A stretch of 52,441 nucleotides of DNA from Hyaloperonospora brassicae (Eukaryota; Oomycota; Peronosporomycetes; Peronosporales; Peronosporaceae). The notes under the pieces are model-generated. The model made no database searches and was not told where the DNA came from. It was given only the letters and a program-made list of their open reading frames with translations. This document shows, piece after piece, positions 20,318-29,911 of this stretch (within the stretch, counting starts at the first letter, position 1; each line of letters starts with the position of its first letter). Position numbers and translations under genes: made by a program. Location: assembly GCA_947650285.1 (NCBI GenBank), contig CANTFL010000970.1, positions 1 through 52,441 on the forward strand. Direction: 5' to 3'.

Positions 20318-23300
20318 CTACCAGAATGGACACCAACCGTAGTAGAGCTGGCACAAGTTCTCGTGCGACGTGGCTTGATGGATCAGCCGATCCACTTGTG
20401 CGTCGACCGTCAGCACTTTGCTTCCGTCGTCAAAGTCGCGACCAGCGAGTTTTTTCTTGACGCGCTCGATGACGCTCAATGCTTTCTCGTTCAATTGCGG
20501 GTGTGCAGCTGCCACGAACGACGTGCCGAAGTTGTCGCGCTGCCCTTCTGCCATCGAGTTGCGCGCCATTGCTGAGTCGAGCATGTCCATGTTAAAGCCC
20601 AGCATTGCGGCCTCCGATGAAGAGTTGCGGCGCCTCCTAGGAGTCACGGTGGTCGATGACGTCGAGCTCTTCACACTATTCTCCAGCAGCTTGTCCTCGT
20701 CCAAAGTCCCATCGTTTGCAGCATCACCTTCCTCATCGCCATCGTCGTCGACATCAGTTTCGCTTTCACGCCTGACACGCATGGAACTCTCACCACCGCT
20801 AGCGTTCGCGCCGCCTTCAGTGCCTCCTCCCGGCTCAGCACCGCCTGCACTATCATCCTCAGGCTGCGCGTGGGACGGCACAGTGTCTTTCTTGAGCAAA
20901 CGCCAATTGATGAGAGGGTCGTACACGAAAGCCTCCAGCACTGCCATAAGCGAGTCGCGGTTGTCACGAAGTACGCGCATCGATGCTTCGCATGTGTACC
21001 GGAAATTGCCTTCGATGCCACTAACCTCCATTGCCTGCGTAAGCATGCGTGTCAGTCGGAATGGGATTTTCTCCGGGTACTTGTCGCGCTCCATCGCTAC
21101 TTCAAAGCAGTCACCAAAGTCGATGTGAACGAGTTTGCCGGACACACGATCGAGCATAAGATTGCTCGGGTGACGATCACCGAGACCAAGGATGTACCCA
21201 GCCATCGACATGACAGCTAGCGAGCGCGTGAAGTTTCGGCGGCGGTCGAGCCATACTTCTGAGTCTTGGCTCTTCAGCCACAACACGCGATAGAGATCTT
21301 GACCCGTCGTCTCGCCTAGTGCATATTTGAATGCCTCAACCTTCTGCATGAGCGGCAGCTTGTCGTAGTCTGGGGCCATCTGCACCATCAGACGGTGCTC
21401 GACGTTCAGCTGGATCTTACGCGCCTCACGGTAGTCGCGGATAAGCTGGTGCAAGGTGTCACAGTTGGGCACCCATCCGATCAAGCCGCTCGTGTGGGAC
21501 AATGGCAGCACCGAGTACCGCTGAATAGCCAAGTTGCGTTTGCTGGTGTCGCTGTCGTTGGCCAGCAGTGTGTTGATCACGCCAAAGAGCTGCATCACCC
21601 GCTCATCCTGGCGCAAGTCCTCGTGTCCTTTGAGCAGGAACGGGTACGCTTTCCCATCGCTTCCGTTGATCGACACCTTTCTCGGTCGCTGCTTCGACGT
21701 GAGTACTGTGACTTTAGTATCGAAGGACTGGATACGGACAATCGGGGCACCAGCCTTGTACGTGCCTGGTACCGCAAGCACGAGATTGCGCACTGACAGC
21801 AACTTCGGTCCGACGTTGGCCAGTTCCAGCGCAGAAAGGTTTGCGAGCTGCTTGCGGATCTTGGAGAAAACACTGTAATAGATATCCCACGCTTGATTCA
21901 AATCGTCCAGGCTCTTTGTGCGCTCGTACACGTTTGTCCATTCCTTCGCGTACTTGAGGTCTCGCGCAAACGCTTGGTAGAACGCTACCTCACGCAGTGT
22001 GGGTGTTTCCTCCGTGCCAATTTGATCCATCAGCTCGTGAAGTGGAGCTAGCTCAGCTATCATAGCAGTCACATCGCGATTATTGAAGAAGTGCTTCGAC
22101 GCTTCTTCGAGAGCACCGTGCCACAACTCATTCCACAAGATGGCCACACGAATGAGCTCGCGCGACACCATATCAGCCTCGTACACGAGCTGAGAGCTAT
22201 GTCGGCGCACAGCAGCAAGAATTCCTTCGGCCGCAAGCTTTCGAGTAGGGTGTAAAGCCTTCGACGCCACAGTGATAGGGTAAATTAGCGCCTGAGGATG
22301 TGCCTGTCCGATTCGGGAGAGCAGATCATGCAGTAGCTCGCTCGTTTTCGGGTTCGGCGTGTCAATACGCGCAATAAGCTGCGGAATGACATCCAACCAC
22401 GTATCAATAGACGCCTCGTGGAAACCCTCGACCATCGCTATGTGGACGTCGCTACGATTGCCCTGCGCGAACCAGAGTGTCAGCAAGCGCAAAACGTCTT
22501 TCGTCACATCATAACTCGTGTGACCGAACGAGATTGACCGGAAGAAACCCTGGATGGCCCGAACAGCATAACGCTTTGGGTCTCCTTGGCCAAATTCCTT
22601 CATGGTAGCTTCAAGTGCCCTGAAGTTCATGAGGGCCCACTCGTGCCACGCGCGATCATTGGTCGGGTCCAACTTTGTCGCGGTCTCCAGACACTCGAGG
22701 ACATGGTCGAACGCTCCATCAGCTTGCTTGTGCGGCTCTGACAGGGACATTTGCCATTCGCCGAGTTGGATGTACACTTGAACACGCAGCCTGCGCATAT
22801 CTTCATTTGCTGGATCTCCGTGCTGCTCCAGAGCCTCGATGAAGTAATCCATTTGCTTCAGAGCCACGTCTTCGCGGTTTTCTGCCCACAAATGTCGCAA
22901 AAAGCTAAACGCCACACGCGGGTCCTGCGCCGTGCTATCCGCTAGACTTAGTAGCCCATTCGCAAAACCTTGACTGGCTCCGACGTTGCCACCGAGGTTG
23001 ATCGGGATCGGTGCGTAGGGGTCTCGTTCGACACTGCGAATAAACGGTTGTGCGCCAACGCGCCATAGAGCGCTAGCAGCGAGGTTGATGTGCCCCGACT
23101 TCAAGCACAAACGTGCATACTTCAGCCAGATATCAACGTCTTCCTTGGGATCAAACACCAGCGATCGCACCAACATGAGGCTCTGCCACACTTCGATGCT
23201 GCGCTCCACTCCTAGCATTCGTCTAGTCCAGATCGTTTGCAGTTTCTTCAGTGCTACTTGTTTCTCATGTCCATACGATGTTGACGGCGCCGAGGACACA

Positions 23301-26300
23301 AAGTTAAGACTACTGATGCTTTGTTTGCGACGTGATGCGGTCGCAGACATTGATGACGATGACACAGGCGCTGACAAAAGCGTAAGCTCACCGTTGTTCC
23401 TGCAAGCGAATGTTTTCAGATAGGCGACTATCTCCTCCAACTCCGTCAGCATCTGCAAATTTACAATAGATGGAAGATACGCTCGCGCATAACTCTCGCT
23501 CACCAGGGAACGCAACGTCGGATCCATCTCTTTTCGGCAATCAGCAATGGAGCCCATGGCTTCATCCAGCTCCATACGTCGTATCGACACAACTGCTTTG
23601 AACAGATGCGACTCTGTAGCATCCATGTCCGAGTTGATGTACTTCGGAATCGAGTCCCAGTTCTGCAGCGAAAAGGCCACCCGAGCGCCACTACTGCATA
23701 ACTCTTTTTTCAAAGCCGGAGGCACATCCAGCAACGTTTCGCCATCTGTGTGTTCACCGTTCAAGTCTTGACTCTCGCCGTAAATCTTGGACCATGTCTC
23801 TTGGACGTGGTCATTCAGCTTACGCCACTCGCCAATTGCCCACAGGCAACGCATCTTGCCAAAGATAGACTCCACATTATTCGGCTGTTCTTGCAGTACA
23901 CGGTCGTGTGTTGCTAACGCGTCGTCCCAGCGCAAAAGCTTTTCGTGCCACGAAGCCTTCACTTCGATACCCGCCAGCTTTTCCAAGGCATATTTCAGAA
24001 TACCGCGCGCCGCCTCCGGCTGGTTCAGCTTCGAGTTGATACTGATGAGTGCCTGGATCCCATCGGTGCTTGGATTGGTGTTGAACTCAAGCTCTTTGTA
24101 GTGAAGAGCCTTGGCAAAAGAATGGCATTTGTCAGCCAATGATCCAAGCAACCGAATATCGATCGGCAAAGGTTGATCATCATGCTCCATGAACTCAGCA
24201 AGATTGAGCAGCGTTTGCAGGATCTCAGATGGCAAATGGGGCGATTGGAAGGCTGACTCCAGAGCTCGAATCAAGTTGTCCTGAGTCGACGATGACAGGT
24301 GAGGCCACACACTCACGAACGATGCGTTGAACAGCTCTCGTGCCAAAGGCTGGTACACCGAAGCCAGCTCTTTGCAAGCTCGTAGGACAGGTGACGGTGA
24401 CTCTCGGAGCAATTCCACCGAGAAAGCAAGAATCCACTCGTTCCAGTCCTCCTTCGTGGACCGCTGTGACGCTTCCCATGCCTTCATCAAGTTTTTTTGG
24501 TCGCATGGTAAGCTTTTCGTTTCGTCTTGGGCAGACAAATTCGATTCCTTGCGATCACTCGAAGCATCGGCACGTGATTTAAGTGGATCCGTCGCCCATG
24601 ATGCCACGGGCAACGGCTGGTACTTCAAGATCTTCGACACGAGGAGATCGTAGCGATCGAATATGTCGTTCGAACGCGATGTGTTGCGACCTAGGACCTG
24701 GCTGATAATCGGAACAAAGATTGCATAGTCGTCGCCCATCGTGTAGACCATGCAGCAAAGACAATCCATAGCCAGATACACCATCTCCGGCTGAGACGAG
24801 ATCACACGCGCAAGCATGTGGATAATCTTCGACGCATACACGCTTACATTTAGCTTCTTCACAAGCGATCCGAGTGAGCCCAGACCTTGCTTCCTCGCAT
24901 TCACATCCGCATCGCTCTGAATGAGCGCCACGAGTGCTGGAATAATCAAGTGAAGATATCCATCCAGCAAGCGTCCAAGAGACACGGCAGTTTTCAGCAC
25001 CAATAGTGTCCGTGGCCGGGCGGTGTTGTCACGCTCCGTCCGAATCACGCGCAACATCTGAGGAACGAGATCAGGCAAGTAAACACGAAACTTCTCGCCA
25101 AGCGAGTTTGCCAGATTCTTGACCAAGTTGAGGACCTCTTCGAGATGTTCGTCCCAATAGCTGTTGACGATTGAAAGCAGTGCTACGTGGTCCAAGTGGG
25201 GCTGAATCTGCTCCTCGACAATTCGTACCAGGTCACAGAGCTGCTCGAAGAGAAATTTGCGCAGTGAACGGTTTACTTTCTCCAAAGTGTAGAGAAACGC
25301 TGGAATGATCTTGTCCAAGTGTTGTCCCACACGTTTCCGCTGGCTTTTGCAAATGTACATGATAGCCATAAAAGTGCCCTGGTAGTGCACCGAGTTACGT
25401 GGTTCGAGCAGTATGCGAATCAACGCGTTGATCGCCACTGAAGGGAAATACTGGAACGAGTCGGAGATCATAGATGGCAACAGATCATTAGGTGGAATCT
25501 CCAAGATGATGTTGCTCAGTTTTCCACTGACTTGCTTGTCATTCTTGGCCACCTTTCGTGTCGGCGTCAAAAACAGAGATTCTTCGAGATGAAGAGCAGC
25601 TTCCTCAGCGCCGTCATCTAGCAGCCCATGTCCGCCAATTCGTTTGCCAATACGAATGCCAATATGAGCCTCCGTAGGTCCGGCGCCAAATCCGTTACTT
25701 GTCAGTGCTTCGGATGGATCTGCGTTGACCATCAGACTGAACACTCCACCGGCGCCGACAGCAAAAGCACTGGAGCAAAACTCTTTCTTCTTTGCATCCG
25801 TGAGCTTACCTTGCAGTTGCAAGTGGAACAAACGAAGATTATACGGATCCAGCGCACCCAAGACACCAATTGTACGCCCCGCTTCGACCCGTAACGATTC
25901 GAAAGCATCACCTGACTTTTGCAACGCTTGGCAGAGCAAGTCCAGTAGCTCCGGGTACTCGTGGTAAGGCAGTACTACATAGCCGGTCGATGACACCAAC
26001 TGGCCGAGAGTTTTGATAGCGACTTGCAAGATTTGTGGATTGCTAGAGTCCCGCATCTCATCAATAACATCTGGCAACAGCTGGCCGAGATACGGCGTCA
26101 GTTCTTGTGCTCCAACTTCCGCTAAGTCACCCAAGGTTGCCAAAATAGCTTTGCTTACACTAACCGTGCTTCGATTGTGGCTACGGCGTTCGGAGTCTTC
26201 ACGCAAATTCTTCATCAGAACGCGGAGAATAGGGAGAACATACGGCTGAGCTAGCTGTGACGCTGACCGCAACAAGCAACCAATCAAAAGCGCACCCTCT

Positions 26301-28318
26301 TCCTTGCCTCGTGAGTCCCCACTAAACTCCAGTTCAGCCAAAAGCTGCACCAACGTTTGACGGAGAGATGGCAACACGGTGGACGGATTGTGGTGCGTCA
26401 GTCTCCCAAGCGTACTCATGGCCGTTTGACGAATGCTGAACACCTCGTCGTTCAACGCAATGAAAAGGCATCGCAAGTTGTCGTTTAGAGCCAGCAACGG
26501 ATCGAAACGTGAATCCAGCGATGCCAAAACACGCAGACGAATACTTGCCTCCGTATCAGCAATACCTACTGTTAACAAGCGCTCTAGCACTGACGTGACA
26601 GGGCGAGCAAAATCTTCCGATGTCATTGTTGCACCACCACTGCGGTCTTCGATTGATGGTAGAAGTAGTTTACAGCACGTGAGTGCTGCACTCTTACGAA
26701 TGGTAGCAACTTCATGGTCAAGGAATTTGACCACTGTTTCGTGGACGAATGACATGATCGGGATGAGCCGGTTGCCCTGGAAGTCGAAGTTGGCCAATGT
26801 CTCTAGCGCAAGCGCTTGCATTGCAATCGCTGATGACACGTCGGTTGATGTGGCACCACTTTCGGATGCTCCATTGGTCTTTGACCCCGTCGCAGAAAGA
26901 AACAGGTTAGACAGCATTCCACCTGTCACGGAAATAGAGGTTGTCTTGAGCCGCCTACTGGTGGGAGTTGTGGTTGACCCGGTAGTCTCGTTTTGTCTCG
27001 AACGTAGAATCGAGCTTAACCTTTCAAACAACTTTTGCTGGATAACGGGCTTCATGGGCAAGATCCTCTTCGCAATGGTTGTTAATGTCTCGACCAGCGA
27101 TGAATCCAAGTCATTCTGGAAAAGCGGCCCCACCATGGACTCTAAGTCGACCCGAATAAGCGCAGGCCCCACAGTCTCTGCCAGCATGCGCAGACACGCA
27201 AGTGCCTCTCGGTGTGTATCATAGTCTTTTTTGCGCACTTGCAGTCCGCTCTTGATTCCATTCATCACCGCCATCAGTGCCTGCTCGTCTCTTGCTAACA
27301 ACGGTCCAATCGCCAACGACAGCTTTCCAATCGAAAGCAGCGCATCAGGACGCGTCGTCGTTGTTGCCGAGAAAAGCACCTCAAGCAGATGGTTCATGCA
27401 CGGCCGGTAGCACTTTTCCACAAACACCGACGTGTTAAACTTGGCGAGACGCGGAAAGAGATTGATCACAGCAGAACGCACAGTCGCGCTTTTGTGGTCT
27501 TGGTGACTGAACACCAGTCGACAAGCACGCGCGTAGTGCGAGTGCATAAAGTCCCCCGTATTGCGCAGCAGCTCGTTCAGTATGAGCAGTGCACCATGTG
27601 TCGCTTCGGAGCTATTGCGCTTGAATGCTCCCTCCGCTTCATCGAGCGCGCGGTTGTACCACGACGTCTTGCGGTTCGATTCGCGCTGCTGAATGAGCAT
27701 CAAGCACGACTGCAACGACTCACTCGCACTCACACGCACGACAACTTTCGAGTCCCAAAAGGCACTCCAGATAAAGTCAAAGTACTTGTCCATGTACCGA
27801 AACGACGTTGACGGCGCGTTGATCGACAGCTCCTTGAGGATCATGACGGCAGCGTGTCGGCGCACGTGGAACGTCTCGTTCTTGAGCCACTCGAGCGCGG
27901 GCTTGACGTGGTAATCTTCGACAAACTCAATGAGACTCGTCCCGCCCGTTGACACAATGTGGCCCAGGGCCTTCGCGGCAACGCGCAGCATGGGCGGGTC
28001 AGCGCTCGGGATCTTCTCAAACACCCTCGTGAGCGAGTGGGCAAACTCAATGATCGTCTGGTCGTTGCGCTCGGCGATGAAGAGCTCCACGAGCTCGTCC
28101 ATGGCTGCAATACCGCCCATCCGATCGGCGCTCTCGTTCGCGTTGCACAGTTGCAGCAGACGCGCGCTAATGTCCGTGACCCACTTCATATAGAGTCCAT
28201 GCGACAGGTCGCGAGACTCGGACTCGATGTACAGACGCAAGCTCTGCGCTGCGCGGTGCCGGGTGCTGCTGTTGCTGCTGCGCAGGCCCGGCAGGAACCG
28301 CGTGAAGCTGTCGACCAT
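20318..28318 (-). CDS. TOR: Target of rapamycin (TOR) serine/threonine kinase
   Basis: 2666 residues in one uninterrupted exon. The ATG at 28318 (MVDSFTRFLPGL) was chosen over codons further upstream because conserved HEAT-type sequence begins right after it. TOR senses nutrients and growth signals within TORC1 and TORC2. Visible order: HEAT repeats over roughly the first 1300 residues; FAT domain; FRB domain with ELIRVAILWNELWHGALEEA and the segment LNQAWDIYYSVF; PI3K-like kinase with ATP-site QSFDTKVTVLTSKQRPRK, catalytic loop GLGDRHPSNLMLD (near 2380) and HIDFGDCFE (near 2400); and a FATC tail ending GWCPFW. The Ser in LEEAS and the Trp in QAWDIYY, contacts for FKBP-rapamycin in animals and yeast, are kept. 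A Gly/Ser- and Asp/Glu-rich insert of about 140 residues separates kinase and FATC. Confidence 0.97.
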   Translation of the reverse strand: MVDSFTRFLPGLRSSNSSTRHRAAQSLRLYIESESRDLSHGLYMKWVTDISARLLQLCNANESADRMGGIAAMDELVELFIAERNDQTIIEFAHSLTRVFEKIPSADPPMLRVAAKALGHIVSTGGTSLIEFVEDYHVKPALEWLKNETFHVRRHAAVMILKELSINAPSTSFRYMDKYFDFIWSAFWDSKVVVRVSASESLQSCLMLIQQRESNRKTSWYNRALDEAEGAFKRNSSEATHGALLILNELLRNTGDFMHSHYARACRLVFSHQDHKSATVRSAVINLFPRLAKFNTSVFVEKCYRPCMNHLLEVLFSATTTTRPDALLSIGKLSLAIGPLLARDEQALMAVMNGIKSGLQVRKKDYDTHREALACLRMLAETVGPALIRVDLESMVGPLFQNDLDSSLVETLTTIAKRILPMKPVIQQKLFERLSSILRSRQNETTGSTTTPTSRRLKTTSISVTGGMLSNLFLSATGSKTNGASESGATSTDVSSAIAMQALALETLANFDFQGNRLIPIMSFVHETVVKFLDHEVATIRKSAALTCCKLLLPSIEDRSGGATMTSEDFARPVTSVLERLLTVGIADTEASIRLRVLASLDSRFDPLLALNDNLRCLFIALNDEVFSIRQTAMSTLGRLTHHNPSTVLPSLRQTLVQLLAELEFSGDSRGKEEGALLIGCLLRSASQLAQPYVLPILRVLMKNLREDSERRSHNRSTVSVSKAILATLGDLAEVGAQELTPYLGQLLPDVIDEMRDSSNPQILQVAIKTLGQLVSSTGYVVLPYHEYPELLDLLCQALQKSGDAFESLRVEAGRTIGVLGALDPYNLRLFHLQLQGKLTDAKKKEFCSSAFAVGAGGVFSLMVNADPSEALTSNGFGAGPTEAHIGIRIGKRIGGHGLLDDGAEEAALHLEESLFLTPTRKVAKNDKQVSGKLSNIILEIPPNDLLPSMISDSFQYFPSVAINALIRILLEPRNSVHYQGTFMAIMYICKSQRKRVGQHLDKIIPAFLYTLEKVNRSLRKFLFEQLCDLVRIVEEQIQPHLDHVALLSIVNSYWDEHLEEVLNLVKNLANSLGEKFRVYLPDLVPQMLRVIRTERDNTARPRTLLVLKTAVSLGRLLDGYLHLIIPALVALIQSDADVNARKQGLGSLGSLVKKLNVSVYASKIIHMLARVISSQPEMVYLAMDCLCCMVYTMGDDYAIFVPIISQVLGRNTSRSNDIFDRYDLLVSKILKYQPLPVASWATDPLKSRADASSDRKESNLSAQDETKSLPCDQKNLMKAWEASQRSTKEDWNEWILAFSVELLRESPSPVLRACKELASVYQPLARELFNASFVSVWPHLSSSTQDNLIRALESAFQSPHLPSEILQTLLNLAEFMEHDDQPLPIDIRLLGSLADKCHSFAKALHYKELEFNTNPSTDGIQALISINSKLNQPEAARGILKYALEKLAGIEVKASWHEKLLRWDDALATHDRVLQEQPNNVESIFGKMRCLWAIGEWRKLNDHVQETWSKIYGESQDLNGEHTDGETLLDVPPALKKELCSSGARVAFSLQNWDSIPKYINSDMDATESHLFKAVVSIRRMELDEAMGSIADCRKEMDPTLRSLVSESYARAYLPSIVNLQMLTELEEIVAYLKTFACRNNGELTLLSAPVSSSSMSATASRRKQSISSLNFVSSAPSTSYGHEKQVALKKLQTIWTRRMLGVERSIEVWQSLMLVRSLVFDPKEDVDIWLKYARLCLKSGHINLAASALWRVGAQPFIRSVERDPYAPIPINLGGNVGASQGFANGLLSLADSTAQDPRVAFSFLRHLWAENREDVALKQMDYFIEALEQHGDPANEDMRRLRVQVYIQLGEWQMSLSEPHKQADGAFDHVLECLETATKLDPTNDRAWHEWALMNFRALEATMKEFGQGDPKRYAVRAIQGFFRSISFGHTSYDVTKDVLRLLTLWFAQGNRSDVHIAMVEGFHEASIDTWLDVIPQLIARIDTPNPKTSELLHDLLSRIGQAHPQALIYPITVASKALHPTRKLAAEGILAAVRRHSSQLVYEADMVSRELIRVAILWNELWHGALEEASKHFFNNRDVTAMIAELAPLHELMDQIGTEETPTLREVAFYQAFARDLKYAKEWTNVYERTKSLDDLNQAWDIYYSVFSKIRKQLANLSALELANVGPKLLSVRNLVLAVPGTYKAGAPIVRIQSFDTKVTVLTSKQRPRKVSINGSDGKAYPFLLKGHEDLRQDERVMQLFGVINTLLANDSDTSKRNLAIQRYSVLPLSHTSGLIGWVPNCDTLHQLIRDYREARKIQLNVEHRLMVQMAPDYDKLPLMQKVEAFKYALGETTGQDLYRVLWLKSQDSEVWLDRRRNFTRSLAVMSMAGYILGLGDRHPSNLMLDRVSGKLVHIDFGDCFEVAMERDKYPEKIPFRLTRMLTQAMEVSGIEGNFRYTCEASMRVLRDNRDSLMAVLEAFVYDPLINWRLLKKDTVPSHAQPEDDSAGGAEPGGGTEGGANASGGESSMRVRRESETDVDDDGDEEGDAANDGTLDEDKLLENSVKSSTSSTTVTPRRRRNSSSEAAMLGFNMDMLDSAMARNSMAEGQRDNFGTSFVAAAHPQLNEKALSVIERVKKKLAGRDFDDGSKVLTVDAQVDRLIHQATSHENLCQLYYGWCPFW

Positions 28319-28596
28319 GACGCCTCGCGCGGTTTGAGGCCGTGCCGGTCGGTGTATGTGTGTACCACATCGTACCCCCCCCCCGTGGATGTGTTTTATT
28401 CGTCCGTGATGTTGAATAAAACACAGAGCAGATCTTGTCCCTTGGCTACATGTTTGATTCGCCATAGAAAAGCCAATTGGTGCTGAACGATGCGCAAAAA
28501 TATGTCCGGATCTCAGAGTGGCTACCATGCGGCATAAACTGCTTCCACTGGCTAACACTTGCGCACATGCGTTCGACAGTGTCGTGTCTCGGCACG

Positions 28597-29712
28597 TTAC
28601 AACGCTCTTGTACGTGGCGTTTGCTGGAACGTCATCTCGCGCTCGTACGCTGCCTGTTTCATACTACAGTTGGCACTAAAATGACCGCGCTGCTTGCAGT
28701 AGCGGCATGGCTGAGGGCAGTCTTTCGATTGATGGTCGTCCTTCTTGCAGTTGTAGCATCGGCGATGGCGCTTGCTTTGCGTCGTGACGGGCGGACTTTC
28801 GCCCGACTGAATCGCGAGCGAGCGTGCGTGCCACGTTTGTAGCTTGTTCTCCAGCCGCCGTTTCTTGCCTTGTTCTTTCTGACTGTACATCAGGCGACGA
28901 CGCTCCTTCTCGTCGGCGTCCATCGGTGGTTTGCGCTCGACGTCTGTTTCCTTCTCGCAGTGCTCGACAATGCGCGTGAACTGCAGCTTGAAAAAGAAGA
29001 GCAAGTCCGACAACTGCGTGATTTCCGAGCCCTCCCTCAAGGACATCGATCTCGTTTTTGCTGCTGCAGTGTACTCCTCCAGCATGAGATGAATCGCTGC
29101 ATCAACGTCGATTAAACATACGAGTGAGTAAAGAACTGCCACGATACAACACTGCACAGCTGCTTTCGTCTTGTGCTCAAGGTGCTCACCTTCGATTGTA
29201 GAGACGCAACCGGCTCCTGCTTTGTGGTAGCGCCAAAAGTTGCTCTCTTGTGGCGGGCGAGCAAGCTTCACATGTCGCAAATGCGCGATGGCATCATCTG
29301 TCATGATCACGGGGGCTTTCTGCCATGGACAGTCAATAAAGATAAGCGTGCGAATGGCTTGGAGCTCCTCGGTACTCATCTCATCCAGCGTCTCAGCCGC
29401 AAACGATGGGTACACCACCACAGCGCTCTCACGCGTATACTGTAGTCGATCTGCTAGATCTTTCGCGACTGGATATGGCAGAATCTCTACGTCCTGTGGC
29501 GCCAGCACCTTGGCGTGAGGTGCTGTACTCTTTTTGATCTTATCTTGAAACCATACGTGCACCTGCAGCGGCAGCGTAAGAGCAGGCACAGTCACGTCTT
29601 CTGGAGCACCCAATGGTATGTTGCACTTGGGACAGTAGAACTTGTAGCTGCGCTGACAGGACGTGCACGGCAAGCGCTGCCACGCCTCGAGTCGCTCGGT
29701 GCTCATGGCCAT
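28597..29712 (-). CDS. DTWD1: DTWD1-type tRNA-uridine aminocarboxypropyltransferase with C-terminal zinc knuckles
   Basis: Two exons, 29712-29190 and 29096-28597, giving 340 residues. The 93-bp intron (29097-29189; GTGAGC donor, TGATGCAG acceptor) is in frame, so it could be missed; removing it restores VSTIEA, the conserved motif of this family. DTWD enzymes use S-adenosylmethionine to add the acp group to U in tRNA (position 20 for DTWD1). The N-terminus has a zinc-binding pattern (CTSCQRSYKFYCPKC). FIDCPWQKAP near residue 127 is the DTW-type motif, and RPPQESNFWRYHKAG precedes STIEA. The C-terminus carries two CCHC knuckles, CYNCKKDDHQSKDC and CRYCKQRGHFSANC, both CX2CX4HX4C. A Lys/Arg-rich linker joins them. 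I know of no knuckles in human DTWD1. It diverges from the b5 reductase gene. Confidence 0.85.
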   Translation of the reverse strand: MAMSTERLEAWQRLPCTSCQRSYKFYCPKCNIPLGAPEDVTVPALTLPLQVHVWFQDKIKKSTAPHAKVLAPQDVEILPYPVAKDLADRLQYTRESAVVVYPSFAAETLDEMSTEELQAIRTLIFIDCPWQKAPVIMTDDAIAHLRHVKLARPPQESNFWRYHKAGAGCVSTIEGEHLEHKTKAAVQCCIVAVLYSLVCLIDVDAAIHLMLEEYTAAAKTRSMSLREGSEITQLSDLLFFFKLQFTRIVEHCEKETDVERKPPMDADEKERRRLMYSQKEQGKKRRLENKLQTWHARSLAIQSGESPPVTTQSKRHRRCYNCKKDDHQSKDCPQPCRYCKQRGHFSANCSMKQAAYEREMTFQQTPRTRAL

Positions 29713-29911
29713 AGTAATCGCGCAAGGTGCCGTGACGGCGACGCACGCACCTTTTAGCCAATCCGATCGCTAGAAGTACACCACAAGCGCTCGCGCGTGC
29801 TATCCATCGCTGATGATTGGATGAAAGCCTTTCCCGTCAATTCAGCCAATCACCTCCTCGGAGGATCGAACCGCGCGTCCGGCCACAACCCGACCGCCTG
29901 GTGACCTGAAT
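29713..29911. promoter_or_regulatory. Divergent promoter between DTWD1 and cytochrome b5 reductase, with CCAAT boxes
   Basis: Only 199 bp separate the two start codons. AGCCAATC occurs at 29756-29763 and 29844-29851, and an inverted box (ATTGG) lies near 29816. CCAAT boxes are bound by NF-Y in other eukaryotes. Bidirectional use is inferred from the spacing. Confidence 0.45.

Noticed and set aside
28319..28558. 80-residue N-terminal extension of TOR
   Set aside because: It has no conserved sequence, runs through a poly-C tract near 28375-28384, and the ATG at 28318 sits exactly before the conserved region.
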